NCBI GenBank assembly: GCA_965247075.1
Contig: CBDFGK010000003.1
Span: forward strand, 1,178,001-1,242,000
Reading direction: 5' to 3'
Source of the DNA: CBDFGK01 sp965247075
GTDB lineage: Bacteria; Pseudomonadota; Gammaproteobacteria; Pseudomonadales; Halieaceae
DNA: 64,000 nt
Part shown: piece by piece, positions 19,301 through 28,394 of the stretch
How the letters are laid out: every line of letters begins with the position of its first letter
Position numbering within the stretch: the stretch's first letter is position 1
Program-made: the position numbers and the translations under genes
The notes under the pieces: generated by a model
The model's database searches: none
The model's input: only the letters and a program-made list of their open reading frames with translations
Told to the model about the DNA's origin: nothing

Positions 19301-19603
19301 AATTCAGTGCCTCCAGTTGCCTAAGCAAACGTTAGTGTAGCTTCCCGGGGGCAAATTTTGTGATCCGACTCCCAAAAAAGGCCCCTGGAGGGTGAAATCC
19401 CGGAACAAGGGGCTTAGATAAGCCCTGTGTTTGTATTCCGTAGGCGTTACCTCCAGACCCTTGTGTATGCTCACAGCACGTCTCATACCAAACTTTCGGT
19501 AGGTTGCTGCCGAAAAGACCACCCCGGTGGTCTTTTTTTTTGCCCACTATCCGCTACACTTCGCATATCAGATAAAACTAACAGGTAGAGAAGGTAGCGA
19601 ACC
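19301..19603. other. Gene-poor segment ending in an intrinsic terminator
   Basis: No convincing protein is seen here on either strand. The segment contains short self-complementary stretches (for example gcccctggaggg and cttagataagcc) and ends in a strong hairpin with a T tract. A small RNA transcribed on the plus strand from about 19330 would fit, but no known RNA family is recognised. Confidence 0.35.
19517..19541 (+). terminator. Rho-independent terminator
   Basis: GACCAC pairs with GTGGTC around a four-base loop and is followed by nine T residues on the plus strand. There is no annotated plus-strand gene immediately upstream, which is why an untranslated RNA is suspected. On the minus strand the hairpin is followed by four T residues, so weak bidirectional action is possible. 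Confidence 0.75.
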
Positions 19604-20002
19604 ATGGAATACAACGCTGACGTACATGCCCTGCGGTGCCCGAAATGTCGGCACGGCATGGAAGAAGTCACTTACGGTAATTTGACGATAGATCGTTGCA
19701 CCGAATGCCAGGGGATCTGGTTTGATACCGGTGAAGCCGATGCCCTCAAAGAACGCTGGATGGGTGAGGCGCTGGACACAGGCGACCCCGGAGTGGGCAA
19801 GCGCTGGAATGAAGTAGAAGATATTGACTGCCCCCGCTGTGCCAAGCAGATGGGAAAGACCTCTGACCCCAGGCAGCCGCATATCTGGTATGAAATTTGT
19901 AATGAGCACGGCATGTTTTTTGATGCCGGTGAGTTCACCGACTACAAATATGAAACCCTGCTGGATAAATTCCGCGACCTGATCACCGGTAAGCGCAGCT
20001 GA
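19604..20002 (+). CDS. zf-TFIIB domain zinc-ribbon protein
   Basis: A 132-residue protein with two related CxxC zinc-ribbon modules. The first, LRCPKCRHGMEEVTYGNLTI followed by DRCTECQGIWFD, is the classic bacterial zf-TFIIB motif. The second, DCPRCAKQMGK, ends in WYEICNEHGMFFDAGE. Such proteins are cytoplasmic and uncharacterised, with a presumed structural zinc. It has its own ribosome site (agagaaggtag) and ends about 30 bp before the palindrome at 20033. Confidence 0.8.
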   Translation: MEYNADVHALRCPKCRHGMEEVTYGNLTIDRCTECQGIWFDTGEADALKERWMGEALDTGDPGVGKRWNEVEDIDCPRCAKQMGKTSDPRQPHIWYEICNEHGMFFDAGEFTDYKYETLLDKFRDLITGKRS

Positions 20003-20032
20003 TCCCACACCACCGGGTAATAATGCAACTAT

Positions 20033-20108
20033 GGGGTCAGAGTAAACCCGTCATTTCTGGCCATCTCTCAACGATATTGGCCAGAAATGACGGGTTTACT
20101 CTGACCCC
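20033..20108. repeat. Long palindromic GGGGTCAG-family repeat
   Basis: A 76-bp inverted repeat with arms GGGGTCAGAGTAAACCCGTC plus ATTTCTGGCC and their mirror, around a 16-bp centre. A compensating pair of changes (acccg/cgggt instead of aaccg/cggtt) preserves the pairing relative to the copies at 13395 and 39611, which suggests the folded form matters or that the copies mutate by gene conversion between arms. Confidence 0.88.
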
Positions 20109-20161
20109 TATTTTTCCCTGGTTCAACGGCATCGGCGCGCTTTTTTTTGTACCATGGGTAC

Positions 20162-21589
20162 ATGCCTTCCAAACTGGTCAGCTTCATTGATGTACTGCGC
20201 AGCCACGACCTGCGTATATCCCCCGCCGAAACACTTGATGCGGTCGAGGTAATTTCCCTGTTGGGCTACAAGGATCGCGGCGTATTGCGCACCGGCCTGT
20301 CACAGGCGCTGGCTAAGACGCCGGACGACAAGGCGATTTTTATAAAGTGCTTCGACAGGTTTTTTTCCTACCGGTTGCCTGAAGATGCCGCCAACGATAG
20401 CGCTGCCGGCGTGGACGCTGAATCACTGTCCGAAGCCGATCAGGCTCTCGACCAAATGCAGGCACAGACAGGCACAGACACTCCATCACAGCTTGATCCA
20501 GCGGGCGAAATGGCAGCAGATTCGCAGCTATCCCAGCAACTCGATACACCGCTTATGCAGATGTTGCGCGATGGGGATCGCAATGAACTGGTTCTGCGGA
20601 TCGCCCAGGCCGGCGAGCGGGTTGGCTTGTCCCAGATACAAATGTTTACCCAAAAGGGCCGGTATACTCGCAAGATACTGGATGAGCTCGGTGAGGAACA
20701 TATCCGCAACGCGGTGGTCGATCTGGAAAATCGTGGCAGTGCAGCGCTGCCGGAGCTGCAGTTTTACCGTGACCGATTGCGCGAATTGGTGCGCGACCAC
20801 GTGGAGCGGGAATACCTGCTGCACGCCGAGGGCAAGAACAGGCAATTTATGGACGAAATACTGGGCAAGGCCAAGCTCAGCAACATTGAGCACCACTACC
20901 TGCATCGGGTTCACGACCTGATTCGAAAGATGGCAAGGAAGCTGGCCACGAAACACTCCAGCAAACGCAAATTGAAAAAGCGCGGCCAACTCAATATGAC
21001 CAAAACCCTGCGGCGTGGCATTCCCAGGGACGGAGTGATGTTTGAGGTTTACTGGAAAGCCAAAAAAAAAGATAAACCACAGATCCTCGCTGTCTGTGAT
21101 GTGAGCGGGTCGGTAGCGGCCTACGCCAAATTTCTGTTGATGTTTCTTTACAGCCTCGCGGATGTTCTGCCGCGGGTTCGCAGCTTCGCCTTTTCCAGCC
21201 ATCTCGGCGAAGTCAGCGACCTGTTTGATCAGTACCCCCTGGAAAAGGCCATTGAATTGGTCAACTGGAAGTACGGCGGCGCCACAGACTACGGCAACAG
21301 CCTGCTGGACTTTGCCAAGCTGGCCATGAACGATATCGACAGAAATACCACCGTTATCATTCTCGGCGATGCGCGCAATAACAACGGCGACCCCAAGCTG
21401 GAAGTTATGCAGAGCATCTACCAACGGGCCAAACAGGTCATCTGGCTCAATCCGGAATCACGCAAAATGTGGGGCAGCGGCGACTCAGAAATGAGCCACT
21501 ACCGCAGCGCCTGCCACTTCGCGGCAGAATGCAATAACCTGCAGCAATTGGAGCGCATCATCGACCAATTACTACGCAGCAATTCCTGA
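20162..21589 (+). CDS. CoxE-like von Willebrand factor A domain protein
   Basis: A 475-residue protein. Its C-terminal half is a VWA domain of the CoxE type, with the metal-adhesion motif DVSGSV beginning at Asp313 and a later TVIILGDARNN. The N-terminal half (FIDVLRSHDLRISPAETLDA) is typical of CoxE-like proteins that pair with MoxR-type AAA+ ATPases to insert metal cofactors or assemble enzyme complexes. No MoxR gene is adjacent, so any ATPase partner must be elsewhere. The ATG at 20162 was chosen over an in-frame TTG at 20147. Confidence 0.8.
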   Translation: MPSKLVSFIDVLRSHDLRISPAETLDAVEVISLLGYKDRGVLRTGLSQALAKTPDDKAIFIKCFDRFFSYRLPEDAANDSAAGVDAESLSEADQALDQMQAQTGTDTPSQLDPAGEMAADSQLSQQLDTPLMQMLRDGDRNELVLRIAQAGERVGLSQIQMFTQKGRYTRKILDELGEEHIRNAVVDLENRGSAALPELQFYRDRLRELVRDHVEREYLLHAEGKNRQFMDEILGKAKLSNIEHHYLHRVHDLIRKMARKLATKHSSKRKLKKRGQLNMTKTLRRGIPRDGVMFEVYWKAKKKDKPQILAVCDVSGSVAAYAKFLLMFLYSLADVLPRVRSFAFSSHLGEVSDLFDQYPLEKAIELVNWKYGGATDYGNSLLDFAKLAMNDIDRNTTVIILGDARNNNGDPKLEVMQSIYQRAKQVIWLNPESRKMWGSGDSEMSHYRSACHFAAECNNLQQLERIIDQLLRSNS

Positions 21590-21642
21590 ACCGTTTGCCG
21601 ATATGATGCACGCGGAGAGACCAAAACAAGCAACATGAATCC

Positions 21643-21852
21643 ATGACCTACTACTGCCGAGACTGCAGCTACAGAGGGAGGCAACGCACGGCCAATGGCC
21701 AGTGCCCGGCATGTAGTTCATATGACTACCGCCGCGCTGGCTCAAGTCAGGGCGATGGTAAACCGCAGCAGTCAGCGCCGCTCAAACTGGCATTTCTCAT
21801 TGGGCTGTGGGCCTACCTGATTGTCAATATTTACTGGCAGCTATATACCTGA
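21643..21852 (+). CDS. Small zinc-ribbon protein with a C-terminal membrane anchor
   Basis: A 69-residue protein with CRDC and CPAC knuckles at the N-terminus, a polar linker, and a hydrophobic C-terminal segment (LAFLIGLWAYLIVNIYWQLY) that should insert in the membrane. It resembles short zinc-ribbon tail-anchored proteins of unknown function. Its stop overlaps the ATG of the next small frame (TGATG). Confidence 0.6.
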   Translation: MTYYCRDCSYRGRQRTANGQCPACSSYDYRRAGSSQGDGKPQQSAPLKLAFLIGLWAYLIVNIYWQLYT

Positions 21853-22073
21853 TGTGCAACGACATGCCAGAACCGGCGCAACTACTGGAACAGCTACAGG
21901 TAAGGTATCCGTATACGCCGCAGCCCAATAGTGAACCCACAGCGAGCGCACTGTTAGTTGCTACCCTGGGCACACTGGAGCACGTCGATGGCGTGCACCG
22001 GCTTCAACTGCCCCTGGAACCTTGCACCGGGCGGCGCACCGGCATTCTTCCTTTCGCGCTATGCAGATGCTAG
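21852..22073 (+). CDS. Hypothetical small ORF, uncertain
   Basis: A 73-codon frame that begins within the TGATG overlap with the preceding gene, which favours translational coupling. The product (LLEQLQVRYPYTPQPNSEPT then GTLEHVDGVHRLQLPLEPC) is not recognised. It ends 35 bp before the DUF4212 gene. It may equally be a decayed gene. Confidence 0.35.
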   Translation: MCNDMPEPAQLLEQLQVRYPYTPQPNSEPTASALLVATLGTLEHVDGVHRLQLPLEPCTGRRTGILPFALCRC

Positions 22074-22107
22074 GGTGAGTCAAAGCAATAAGAAGAACAG
22101 GTTTTGT

Positions 22108-22422
22108 ATGGAAGACCCTATCGGGCGCGGCAATGCCTATTGGCGCGCTAATATCCGCTTGCTGTGCGCACTGCTGTTTATATGGTTTCTGTGCTCTTTC
22201 GGGCTGGGCATCCTGTGGGCTGACTGGCTGGACCAGTTCCGCCTGTTTGGATTCAAACTGGGTTTCTGGTTCTCACAACAGGGCTCTATTTATGTGTTCG
22301 TGATCCTCATCTTCATCTACGTCTTCGCTGCCAACCGGCTCGACCGCCGCTATGGTGTTGACGAAGACAGCGACCGATTCGTTGAGGATGACGATTATTA
22401 CCATCCAGAAGGGGAGGATTAA
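22108..22422 (+). CDS. DUF4212 small subunit of a sodium/solute symporter
   Basis: A 104-residue protein with two membrane segments (LLCALLFIWFLCSFGLGILW and IYVFVILIFIYVFAANRLDR) and an acidic C-terminus. The pattern YWRANIRLL and the RLDRRYGVDE ending match the DUF4212/TIGR03647 family of small subunits. These are always found next to a VC_2705-type sodium:solute symporter, as here, six bases upstream of it, so the two are co-translated. Confidence 0.87.
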   Translation: MEDPIGRGNAYWRANIRLLCALLFIWFLCSFGLGILWADWLDQFRLFGFKLGFWFSQQGSIYVFVILIFIYVFAANRLDRRYGVDEDSDRFVEDDDYYHPEGED

Positions 22423-22427
22423 TCCCC

Positions 22428-24233
22428 ATGGATGCACAGACATTGACCTATCTATTTGTTGGCGCCAGCTTCGCGCTCTACATCGGCATTGCCATTAAAT
22501 CCCGGGCCGGCTCCACCGATGACTTTTATGTGGCCGGTGGTGGCGTACCGCCGCTGGCAAACGGCATGGCAACGGCTGCCGATTGGATGTCAGCCGCGTC
22601 CTTCATCTCCATGGCCGGCATCATCTCTTTTATCGGTCGCGATGGAGCGGTTTACCTGATGGGCTGGACCGGTGGCTATGTTCTGCTGGCGCTGTTGTTG
22701 GCCCCCTATTTACGCAAATTTGGCAAATACACGGTGCCAGACTTTATCGGTGACCGTTACTACTCCGACGCGGCCCGGCTGGTGGCGGTGGTCTGCGTAA
22801 TTTTCATCTCCTTTACCTACGTTGCCGGGCAGATGCGCGGGGTGGGGATCGTGTTTTCACGCTTCCTGGAAGTGGAGATCAACACCGGCGTCATGATCGG
22901 CATGACTATTGTATTTTTTTACGCGGTACTGGGCGGTATGAAGGGCATCACCTATACCCAGGTAGCTCAGTATTGTGTGCTCATCTTTGCCTTTATGGTG
23001 CCGGCCATATTTATCTCCTTCTCCATGACCGGCCACGTGCTGCCACAACTGGGTTTTGGCGGCACGCTGGTAGACGCACCGGACACCTACTTGCTGGACC
23101 GACTGGACCAGTTGTCGGTTGAGCTGGGATTTGCGGCCTACACCGCCGGCAAGAAATCGACCATTGATATCTTTTGCATCACCGCTGCACTGATGGTGGG
23201 TACGGCCGGGCTGCCCCACGTTATTGTTCGATTCTTTACGGTCCCGAAGGTGAAAGACGCGCGCATTTCGGCCGGTTATGCGCTGGTATTTATTGCCATT
23301 CTCTATACCACGGCACCCGCCGTGGCTTCATTCGTGCGGGTCAACGTCATTGAAAGTGTCAACGAAACCCCTTACCGGCAAATACCCCAGTGGTTTCGCA
23401 ACTGGGAAGACAGCGGCCTGATAGCCTGGCAGGACAAGAACCGGGATGGTCGCATCCAGTACCGCGCCGGTGCTGCCCTGAGCGGCGGCAAGCCCGATTA
23501 CACGACTACCCGTGGCCTGCATGGGCAGCGCCTGCTGAACAATGCGGGCAGCGCCAATAACAACGAACTCTACATGGACAGAGACATCATGGTGTTGGCC
23601 AATCCAGAGATTGCACAACTGCCGAATTGGGTGATCGCTCTGGTTGCTGCCGGTGGACTGGCGGCCGCGCTTTCCACCGCTGCCGGTTTGCTACTGGTAA
23701 TATCCACTGCGATTGCCCACGACCTGATGAAGAAGGTATTCCGGCCCAATATTACCGATCGGGAAGAGCTGCGCTACGCCCGCATTGCCGCGGCAGCCGC
23801 CATAGGCGTTGCCGGCCTGTTTGGCATTTATCCACCCGCCTTCGTGGCTCAGGTGGTGGCGTTTGCCTTTGGGTTGGCGGCCGCCTCGTTTTTCCCGGTC
23901 ATTTTTATGGGAATTTTCTATCAGCGCATGAACCGCGAAGGCGCCATTGCCGGCATGGTTTCAGGTTTAGTGTTTACCTTCGCCTATATTGTCTACTTCA
24001 AATTTATCAGCCTCGAAAGCAACAATGCCGAACACTGGCTGCTGGGTATTTCACCGGAAGGCATTGGCACCATCGGCATGTTAATTAATTTTGCCGCAGC
24101 TCTGATCGTGTGTCATATGACACCCGCGCCACCCGAAGCTATCAACCGACTGGTGGAGAATATCCGTATTCCGCAGGGTGCCGGTGCGGCTTATCACCAC
24201 CACCACCAACAACAAAAAATGGGGTCAGAGTAA
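22428..24233 (+). CDS. Sodium:solute symporter, VC_2705 subfamily
   Basis: This 601-residue protein is an SSS-family transporter (ActP-like) with about 13 membrane segments. AADWMSAASFISMAGIISF and GGYVLLALLLAPYLRKFGKY are typical of the VC_2705 subgroup, and the long periplasmic insertion around residues 320-390 fits it. It probably imports acetate or a similar short-chain organic acid with Na+. The last residues (QQQKMGSE) and the stop codon come from a GGGGTCAGAGTAA repeat half-site, so the natural tail may have been altered. It pairs with the DUF4212 subunit. Confidence 0.85.
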   Translation: MDAQTLTYLFVGASFALYIGIAIKSRAGSTDDFYVAGGGVPPLANGMATAADWMSAASFISMAGIISFIGRDGAVYLMGWTGGYVLLALLLAPYLRKFGKYTVPDFIGDRYYSDAARLVAVVCVIFISFTYVAGQMRGVGIVFSRFLEVEINTGVMIGMTIVFFYAVLGGMKGITYTQVAQYCVLIFAFMVPAIFISFSMTGHVLPQLGFGGTLVDAPDTYLLDRLDQLSVELGFAAYTAGKKSTIDIFCITAALMVGTAGLPHVIVRFFTVPKVKDARISAGYALVFIAILYTTAPAVASFVRVNVIESVNETPYRQIPQWFRNWEDSGLIAWQDKNRDGRIQYRAGAALSGGKPDYTTTRGLHGQRLLNNAGSANNNELYMDRDIMVLANPEIAQLPNWVIALVAAGGLAAALSTAAGLLLVISTAIAHDLMKKVFRPNITDREELRYARIAAAAAIGVAGLFGIYPPAFVAQVVAFAFGLAAASFFPVIFMGIFYQRMNREGAIAGMVSGLVFTFAYIVYFKFISLESNNAEHWLLGISPEGIGTIGMLINFAAALIVCHMTPAPPEAINRLVENIRIPQGAGAAYHHHHQQQKMGSE

Positions 24234-24236
24234 AAA
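24221..24236 (+). repeat. Half-site of the GGGGTCAG repeat
   Basis: GGGGTCAGAGTAAAAA matches one arm of the long palindromes, but no mirror arm is visible nearby. It overlaps the symporter stop codon, which it supplies (gagtaa). Confidence 0.7.
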
Positions 24237-24318
24237 CTCCTCGCTTGCGAAATGGGCAGTAGTCCGTCTTGCCGCCCGGCAACTGGTAATCATCCGTCGC
24301 CTGCTCTAATCTTCACAC

Positions 24319-27300
24319 ATGCGTATCCATAACACCCGCAGGGGTATGGCCCTGCTCTCACTGTGCCTGCTGCTGACTGCCTGCAGCGATGGCAACAATT
24401 CCTTCTCCCCCAGTGTATCCACGCCACCCCCGGTGGAACCGACCGCCTCGGCGCGCGAAGCCGGCACGGATGCGGATTTGCTGAGCGGTCCCCTGGCACG
24501 CAGTTCCATAGGTGACTTCGTACTGGAAAACGACCTGTTCCGTGTGATCATCCAAAAGCCGGGGCGGCGCTGGTTTGGCATAGGCACCTACGGCGGTAAC
24601 ATCATTGACGTGGCCAGGGTTCAGGAAGATGGCAGCTTCCTTCCCGATCACCTGGAGGAGTTTGTAACCGGGCTGAATATTGAGAACACCCCCAACTTTA
24701 CCGAAGTGCATGTCGTCAACGATGGCAGTGATGGCGAACCTGCCTCACTGTGCGCGAGCGGCCCCGACGACCTGCTGGATTTTGTGAACGCCAGTTCTCG
24801 CATTCGCGCCCTGGGAGGGCTGTTTCCGGACAGCGCCGATGATCGCGACCTGCCGCTGGAGATCGAAACCTGCTACCGCCTGGGCGCGCAAGATGCTTAC
24901 GTCACTGTGGATACACGCCTGATCAATACCTCGACCGAAACCCTGGAAATCTGGATGGTGGAGTACCTCAATGGCTCGGGCGAAGTTGAAGCCTTTCAAC
25001 CCCGGCTGGGCTTTGGTGAGCCCCTGTTTACGCCCGCTTGTCCGGTGGCCACCGAAGTGGCCTGCGACAGCACTGAGAACGGTCTCTGTGATCAGTGCAA
25101 TTACCTGGCCTACAGCGGTCACGATGGCGCTGCGGGGGTATCCTACGGCCTGATTCACGAAGTTCCCGGGTCTACGAGCTTGTCGACCTCCGGCGTGAAC
25201 GTGATCATTCTCGGTGAGGCCGTGCTCAGTATTGTCAGCGGGCAGGTGCCGCCCAACTTTGCCATTCCCGCCGAGGGCGAGATTAGCCTGCGCCGCTATT
25301 TCGCGGTGGGCGATGGCACGGCCAGTAGTATTGCGGATATTCGCAACGATATCGACGGCATAGTGACCGGTGTATTGAGTGGCACGGTCACCAGCGGCGG
25401 CCAGGGCATTGCCAACGCCGGCGTGGTGGTATTTCGCACGGAGGTAGCGGCTATCGATCCTCCCATCCTGTTTGTAGCGGGACACACGCGCACCGCCGCC
25501 GACGGCAGTTATTCGCTAACACTGCCACCCGCAGAGTATGAAGTTCAGGCCAACGCGGAGGGCTATTTGTTCGCCGACCATGAACCCGCCAATATTGTCA
25601 TTGAGACAGGCGTCGATACGGCGCTGGATTTTTCCCTGCCCCAGACCGGATTGCTGGAAGTCAGCGTCAGTGGTTTGCCGCTGGTGGGTGTGGCAGGCCC
25701 CATGCCGGCAAAGTTGCAGGTAGTGGGCTTCGATCCCAGCCCGCTGCTGAAAAACACGGTCTTGACCTCTCAGACCGGCCTGTTCGCGGACAGCTCGGAC
25801 AGCCTGCCGTTTGGCATTACCCTGGTGGAATTTATTGATAGAAACGGCATCAGCCCGACCCTCACCCTGGAACCCGGTGACTACCAGGTGGTGGTATCGA
25901 GGGGGCCGCGCTTTTCCGCCTATAAACAGAACATCACCATCACCGCCGGGCAAACCACTACGGTGCAGGCGGAAATAGCCCAGGTGATTGACACCGTGAA
26001 TTACGTCTACGGCGACTTTCACGTGCACTCCATCGACAGCCCCGACTCAGAAGTCACCCGCGCCGAGCGGGTCGCCACCTACCTCGCCGAAGGCATGGAT
26101 TTTTTCACCCCCTCAGATCACGACATGCGGGTGGATTTCACGGCCACGCTGAGCGATATGGATGTAGCCGACCTGGTAAGCACAGCGCCCGGCGCAGAAA
26201 TCACCTCCTTCGACTACGGCCACTTCAACAGTTGGCCGGTTAGCATTGATGCCAACCGAATTGGCGGCGGCACTGTGGACTGGGGCCGGGAGGCAGCGCC
26301 CGGGAGGGACTTCCCAGAGTACGGCAGTTATGTATTGTCACCGCAAGAGATCATAATAGCCGCCCTCGCCGACCCGATCGGCAATATCGTGCAGATCAAT
26401 CACATCGCCTCGCACTTCGGCAGTAATGGGCTCGCCATTGATACCGGTATGACACCGCCACAATCCCGGGTGGATGTCACTGACCGGCGCCTGGACCCCA
26501 ATCTCACTAATGCCTTCAGTGACAGCTTCCAGGCGCTGGAAGTGTGGATTGGCACCAACGGGCGCGACGGCATTCTCAAACAATTTATCGGCGAGAATCT
26601 GGGCGACTGGTTCAACCTGATCAATCAGGGCATCGTTCGCACCGGCGTGGCAAACTCCGATTCGCACGACCGGCGCACCACCTATCTCGCAACCCGCAAC
26701 CAAATTCCCAGTGCTGTAACTGACCCGGGCATGCTCGCCGGCGAGGCGGAAAATCTGGCCGGCACCATTGCCGCGGGTAAGAACATTGGTACCAATGCCC
26801 CCTTCATGCGTATTCTCGCCACTGGCACCGCAGGGGGCAATCCACAAACGGCCGGGCTGGGCGTGAATGATGCACCGACCATGAGCGTAGACAGCGGCTC
26901 TACTGTCACCATTAATATCGACATCGCCAGCGCCGCCTGGGCCAGCGTAGACGTAGTGGATTTTTATATTAACAACCAGCCAGAGCGCACCTCCGCCGCG
27001 AATCAGGCGGCGCGCTATGGCGTGTGTACGGATATCTCGGTGGCATCGGGCGATCCCGGCTGGAGTGAAACCACAGTCGTCGTGGATGAGCGTATTGCCG
27101 GTGCCAGTCGCACCGAGATCAGTGTCACGCTGGAGTTGGAAGTCACTACAGACACCTGGCTGATTGCGGTGGCGCACGGCAGTGACGGTATATCCTCTCC
27201 CCTGTTTCCAATTGTACCGGAGGATCTTGACCCCGCCGGCAATGAAATCCTGGATGAACTCATCGACGACAACCTGGATGAAGCGGGTGTGCTCGCCTAT

Positions 27301-27384
27301 GCTTTCACCAACCCATTGTTCATCGATGTTGGTGGTGATGGCTGGACCCCACCGGGTGTCGCCAACAAAAGCTGCTCGCCGTAA
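24319..27384 (+). CDS. PHP-domain lipoprotein (CehA/McbA-like metallohydrolase)
   Basis: This 1021-residue protein has a lipoprotein signal with lipobox LTAC (Cys22). After a long N-terminal beta-rich region there is a carboxypeptidase-regulatory-like beta sandwich near residues 350-430 (SGTVTSGGQGIANAGVVVFR, DGSYSLTLPPAEYEV). A PHP domain opens with YGDFHVHSIDS (His568, His570) and continues with DFFTPSDHD and NSDSHDRR. CehA/McbA-type enzymes hydrolyse esters, amides or phosphoesters with metal ions; the substrate here is unknown. It is probably surface or periplasm located, like the two DUF3604 relatives in the window. Confidence 0.75.
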   Translation: MRIHNTRRGMALLSLCLLLTACSDGNNSFSPSVSTPPPVEPTASAREAGTDADLLSGPLARSSIGDFVLENDLFRVIIQKPGRRWFGIGTYGGNIIDVARVQEDGSFLPDHLEEFVTGLNIENTPNFTEVHVVNDGSDGEPASLCASGPDDLLDFVNASSRIRALGGLFPDSADDRDLPLEIETCYRLGAQDAYVTVDTRLINTSTETLEIWMVEYLNGSGEVEAFQPRLGFGEPLFTPACPVATEVACDSTENGLCDQCNYLAYSGHDGAAGVSYGLIHEVPGSTSLSTSGVNVIILGEAVLSIVSGQVPPNFAIPAEGEISLRRYFAVGDGTASSIADIRNDIDGIVTGVLSGTVTSGGQGIANAGVVVFRTEVAAIDPPILFVAGHTRTAADGSYSLTLPPAEYEVQANAEGYLFADHEPANIVIETGVDTALDFSLPQTGLLEVSVSGLPLVGVAGPMPAKLQVVGFDPSPLLKNTVLTSQTGLFADSSDSLPFGITLVEFIDRNGISPTLTLEPGDYQVVVSRGPRFSAYKQNITITAGQTTTVQAEIAQVIDTVNYVYGDFHVHSIDSPDSEVTRAERVATYLAEGMDFFTPSDHDMRVDFTATLSDMDVADLVSTAPGAEITSFDYGHFNSWPVSIDANRIGGGTVDWGREAAPGRDFPEYGSYVLSPQEIIIAALADPIGNIVQINHIASHFGSNGLAIDTGMTPPQSRVDVTDRRLDPNLTNAFSDSFQALEVWIGTNGRDGILKQFIGENLGDWFNLINQGIVRTGVANSDSHDRRTTYLATRNQIPSAVTDPGMLAGEAENLAGTIAAGKNIGTNAPFMRILATGTAGGNPQTAGLGVNDAPTMSVDSGSTVTINIDIASAAWASVDVVDFYINNQPERTSAANQAARYGVCTDISVASGDPGWSETTVVVDERIAGASRTEISVTLELEVTTDTWLIAVAHGSDGISSPLFPIVPEDLDPAGNEILDELIDDNLDEAGVLAYAFTNPLFIDVGGDGWTPPGVANKSCSP

Positions 27385-27418
27385 AACGCAGCAGCCTGGT
27401 TTCTGACATTGAGACGGG

Positions 27419-28279
27419 TCAGGAAAGCCTGGCAAGAACCTCCTCGTGCAATTTGGCAAGCCCGTCCACGGGGTTGGCTTCGCCCATAGCCTGGAGCGGA
27501 ATGTTCAGGCGGTGCACGCCCAAATCGGCATATTCCTTGACGCTGTCCAGCCCGCCCTGCATGGTCCACATGGCGGTAATTTCTATGTCGTCGTAGTTGC
27601 GGCCTTCATCAGCACACACGGATTTCAGCTCCTCAAGCTTGGGCGCCAGTTCTCGGGGGCTCGTTGTGGGCGCATACCAGCCATTGCCGTAGCGGGCGAT
27701 GCGCTGGTAGATCTTGCCCTGGGTGCCACCGATAATCACCGGCAACGGATTCTGCACCGGCAGGGGATAACTCTTGAAGCCAGACCAGTTAATAAAGTCG
27801 CTCTGATGTTCCACCACGTCACCGGACCAGACCTTGCGCAGCGCCTGCACATAGTCATCAAAGCGCGCGCCACGCCTCGCAAACGGTGCCCCCATGGCAT
27901 TGAACTCTTCCTCCAGCCAACCGATACCCACACCCAACATAAAGCGACCGCCGGACATAAAATCCAGGCTGGCTGACTGCTTGGCGATAAACAACGGATT
28001 GGCCTGGGAGAGGATATTCACGCCAGTGCCCAGGCGAATGGTACCGGTGGCATTGGCGATGGCCGACAGGGCGATTAACGGATCGACAAAACCGGTCTCC
28101 GGCGGCCCGCCCATCTTGCCAGACTTGTGGTAGGGGTACCTGGAGGCATATTCAAGTGGCACCATCACATGCTCGAAAGTCCACAGGGATTCAACACCGG
28201 CCTGTTCGGCGGCCTGTGCAAAACCAATCATCATGTCAACGGGAAAACCAATATTTACCGGTATCAATCCAAATTTCAT
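27419..28279 (-). CDS. LLM-class flavin-dependent oxidoreductase (TIGR03619 type)
   Basis: A 286-residue luciferase-like TIM barrel. It starts MKFGLIPVNIGFP, has LWTFEHVMVP early, RLGTGVNILSQ, then the TIGR03619 hallmark GVGIGWLEEEFNAMG and PVIIGG. Members use FMN or F420 to oxidise or reduce small substrates; the specific reaction is unknown. An open frame extends upstream to 28534, but the ATG at 28279 matches the family start. The gene is convergent with the PHP lipoprotein. Confidence 0.83.
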   Translation of the reverse strand: MKFGLIPVNIGFPVDMMIGFAQAAEQAGVESLWTFEHVMVPLEYASRYPYHKSGKMGGPPETGFVDPLIALSAIANATGTIRLGTGVNILSQANPLFIAKQSASLDFMSGGRFMLGVGIGWLEEEFNAMGAPFARRGARFDDYVQALRKVWSGDVVEHQSDFINWSGFKSYPLPVQNPLPVIIGGTQGKIYQRIARYGNGWYAPTTSPRELAPKLEELKSVCADEGRNYDDIEITAMWTMQGGLDSVKEYADLGVHRLNIPLQAMGEANPVDGLAKLHEEVLARLS

Positions 28280-28394
28280 GGGTGTCTCTCCAGTCTGTTT
28301 TTGATCGAAGCGGGCAGTATAACCCCACTGGAAATATTTCCACCCGTCACATAGGCTATACGCCCGTACAGTGAAGAACGAGCGAACCAAGGCA

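Noticed and set aside
19304..19547. A 72-codon minus-strand frame over the terminator region
   Set aside because: It runs through a hairpin terminator, has no ribosome site and resembles no protein.
24745..25485. A 246-codon antisense frame inside the PHP lipoprotein gene, and similar long antisense frames at 26338-27459 and 30447-31397
   Set aside because: They are shadows of high-GC coding sequence on the other strand, with no family resemblance.
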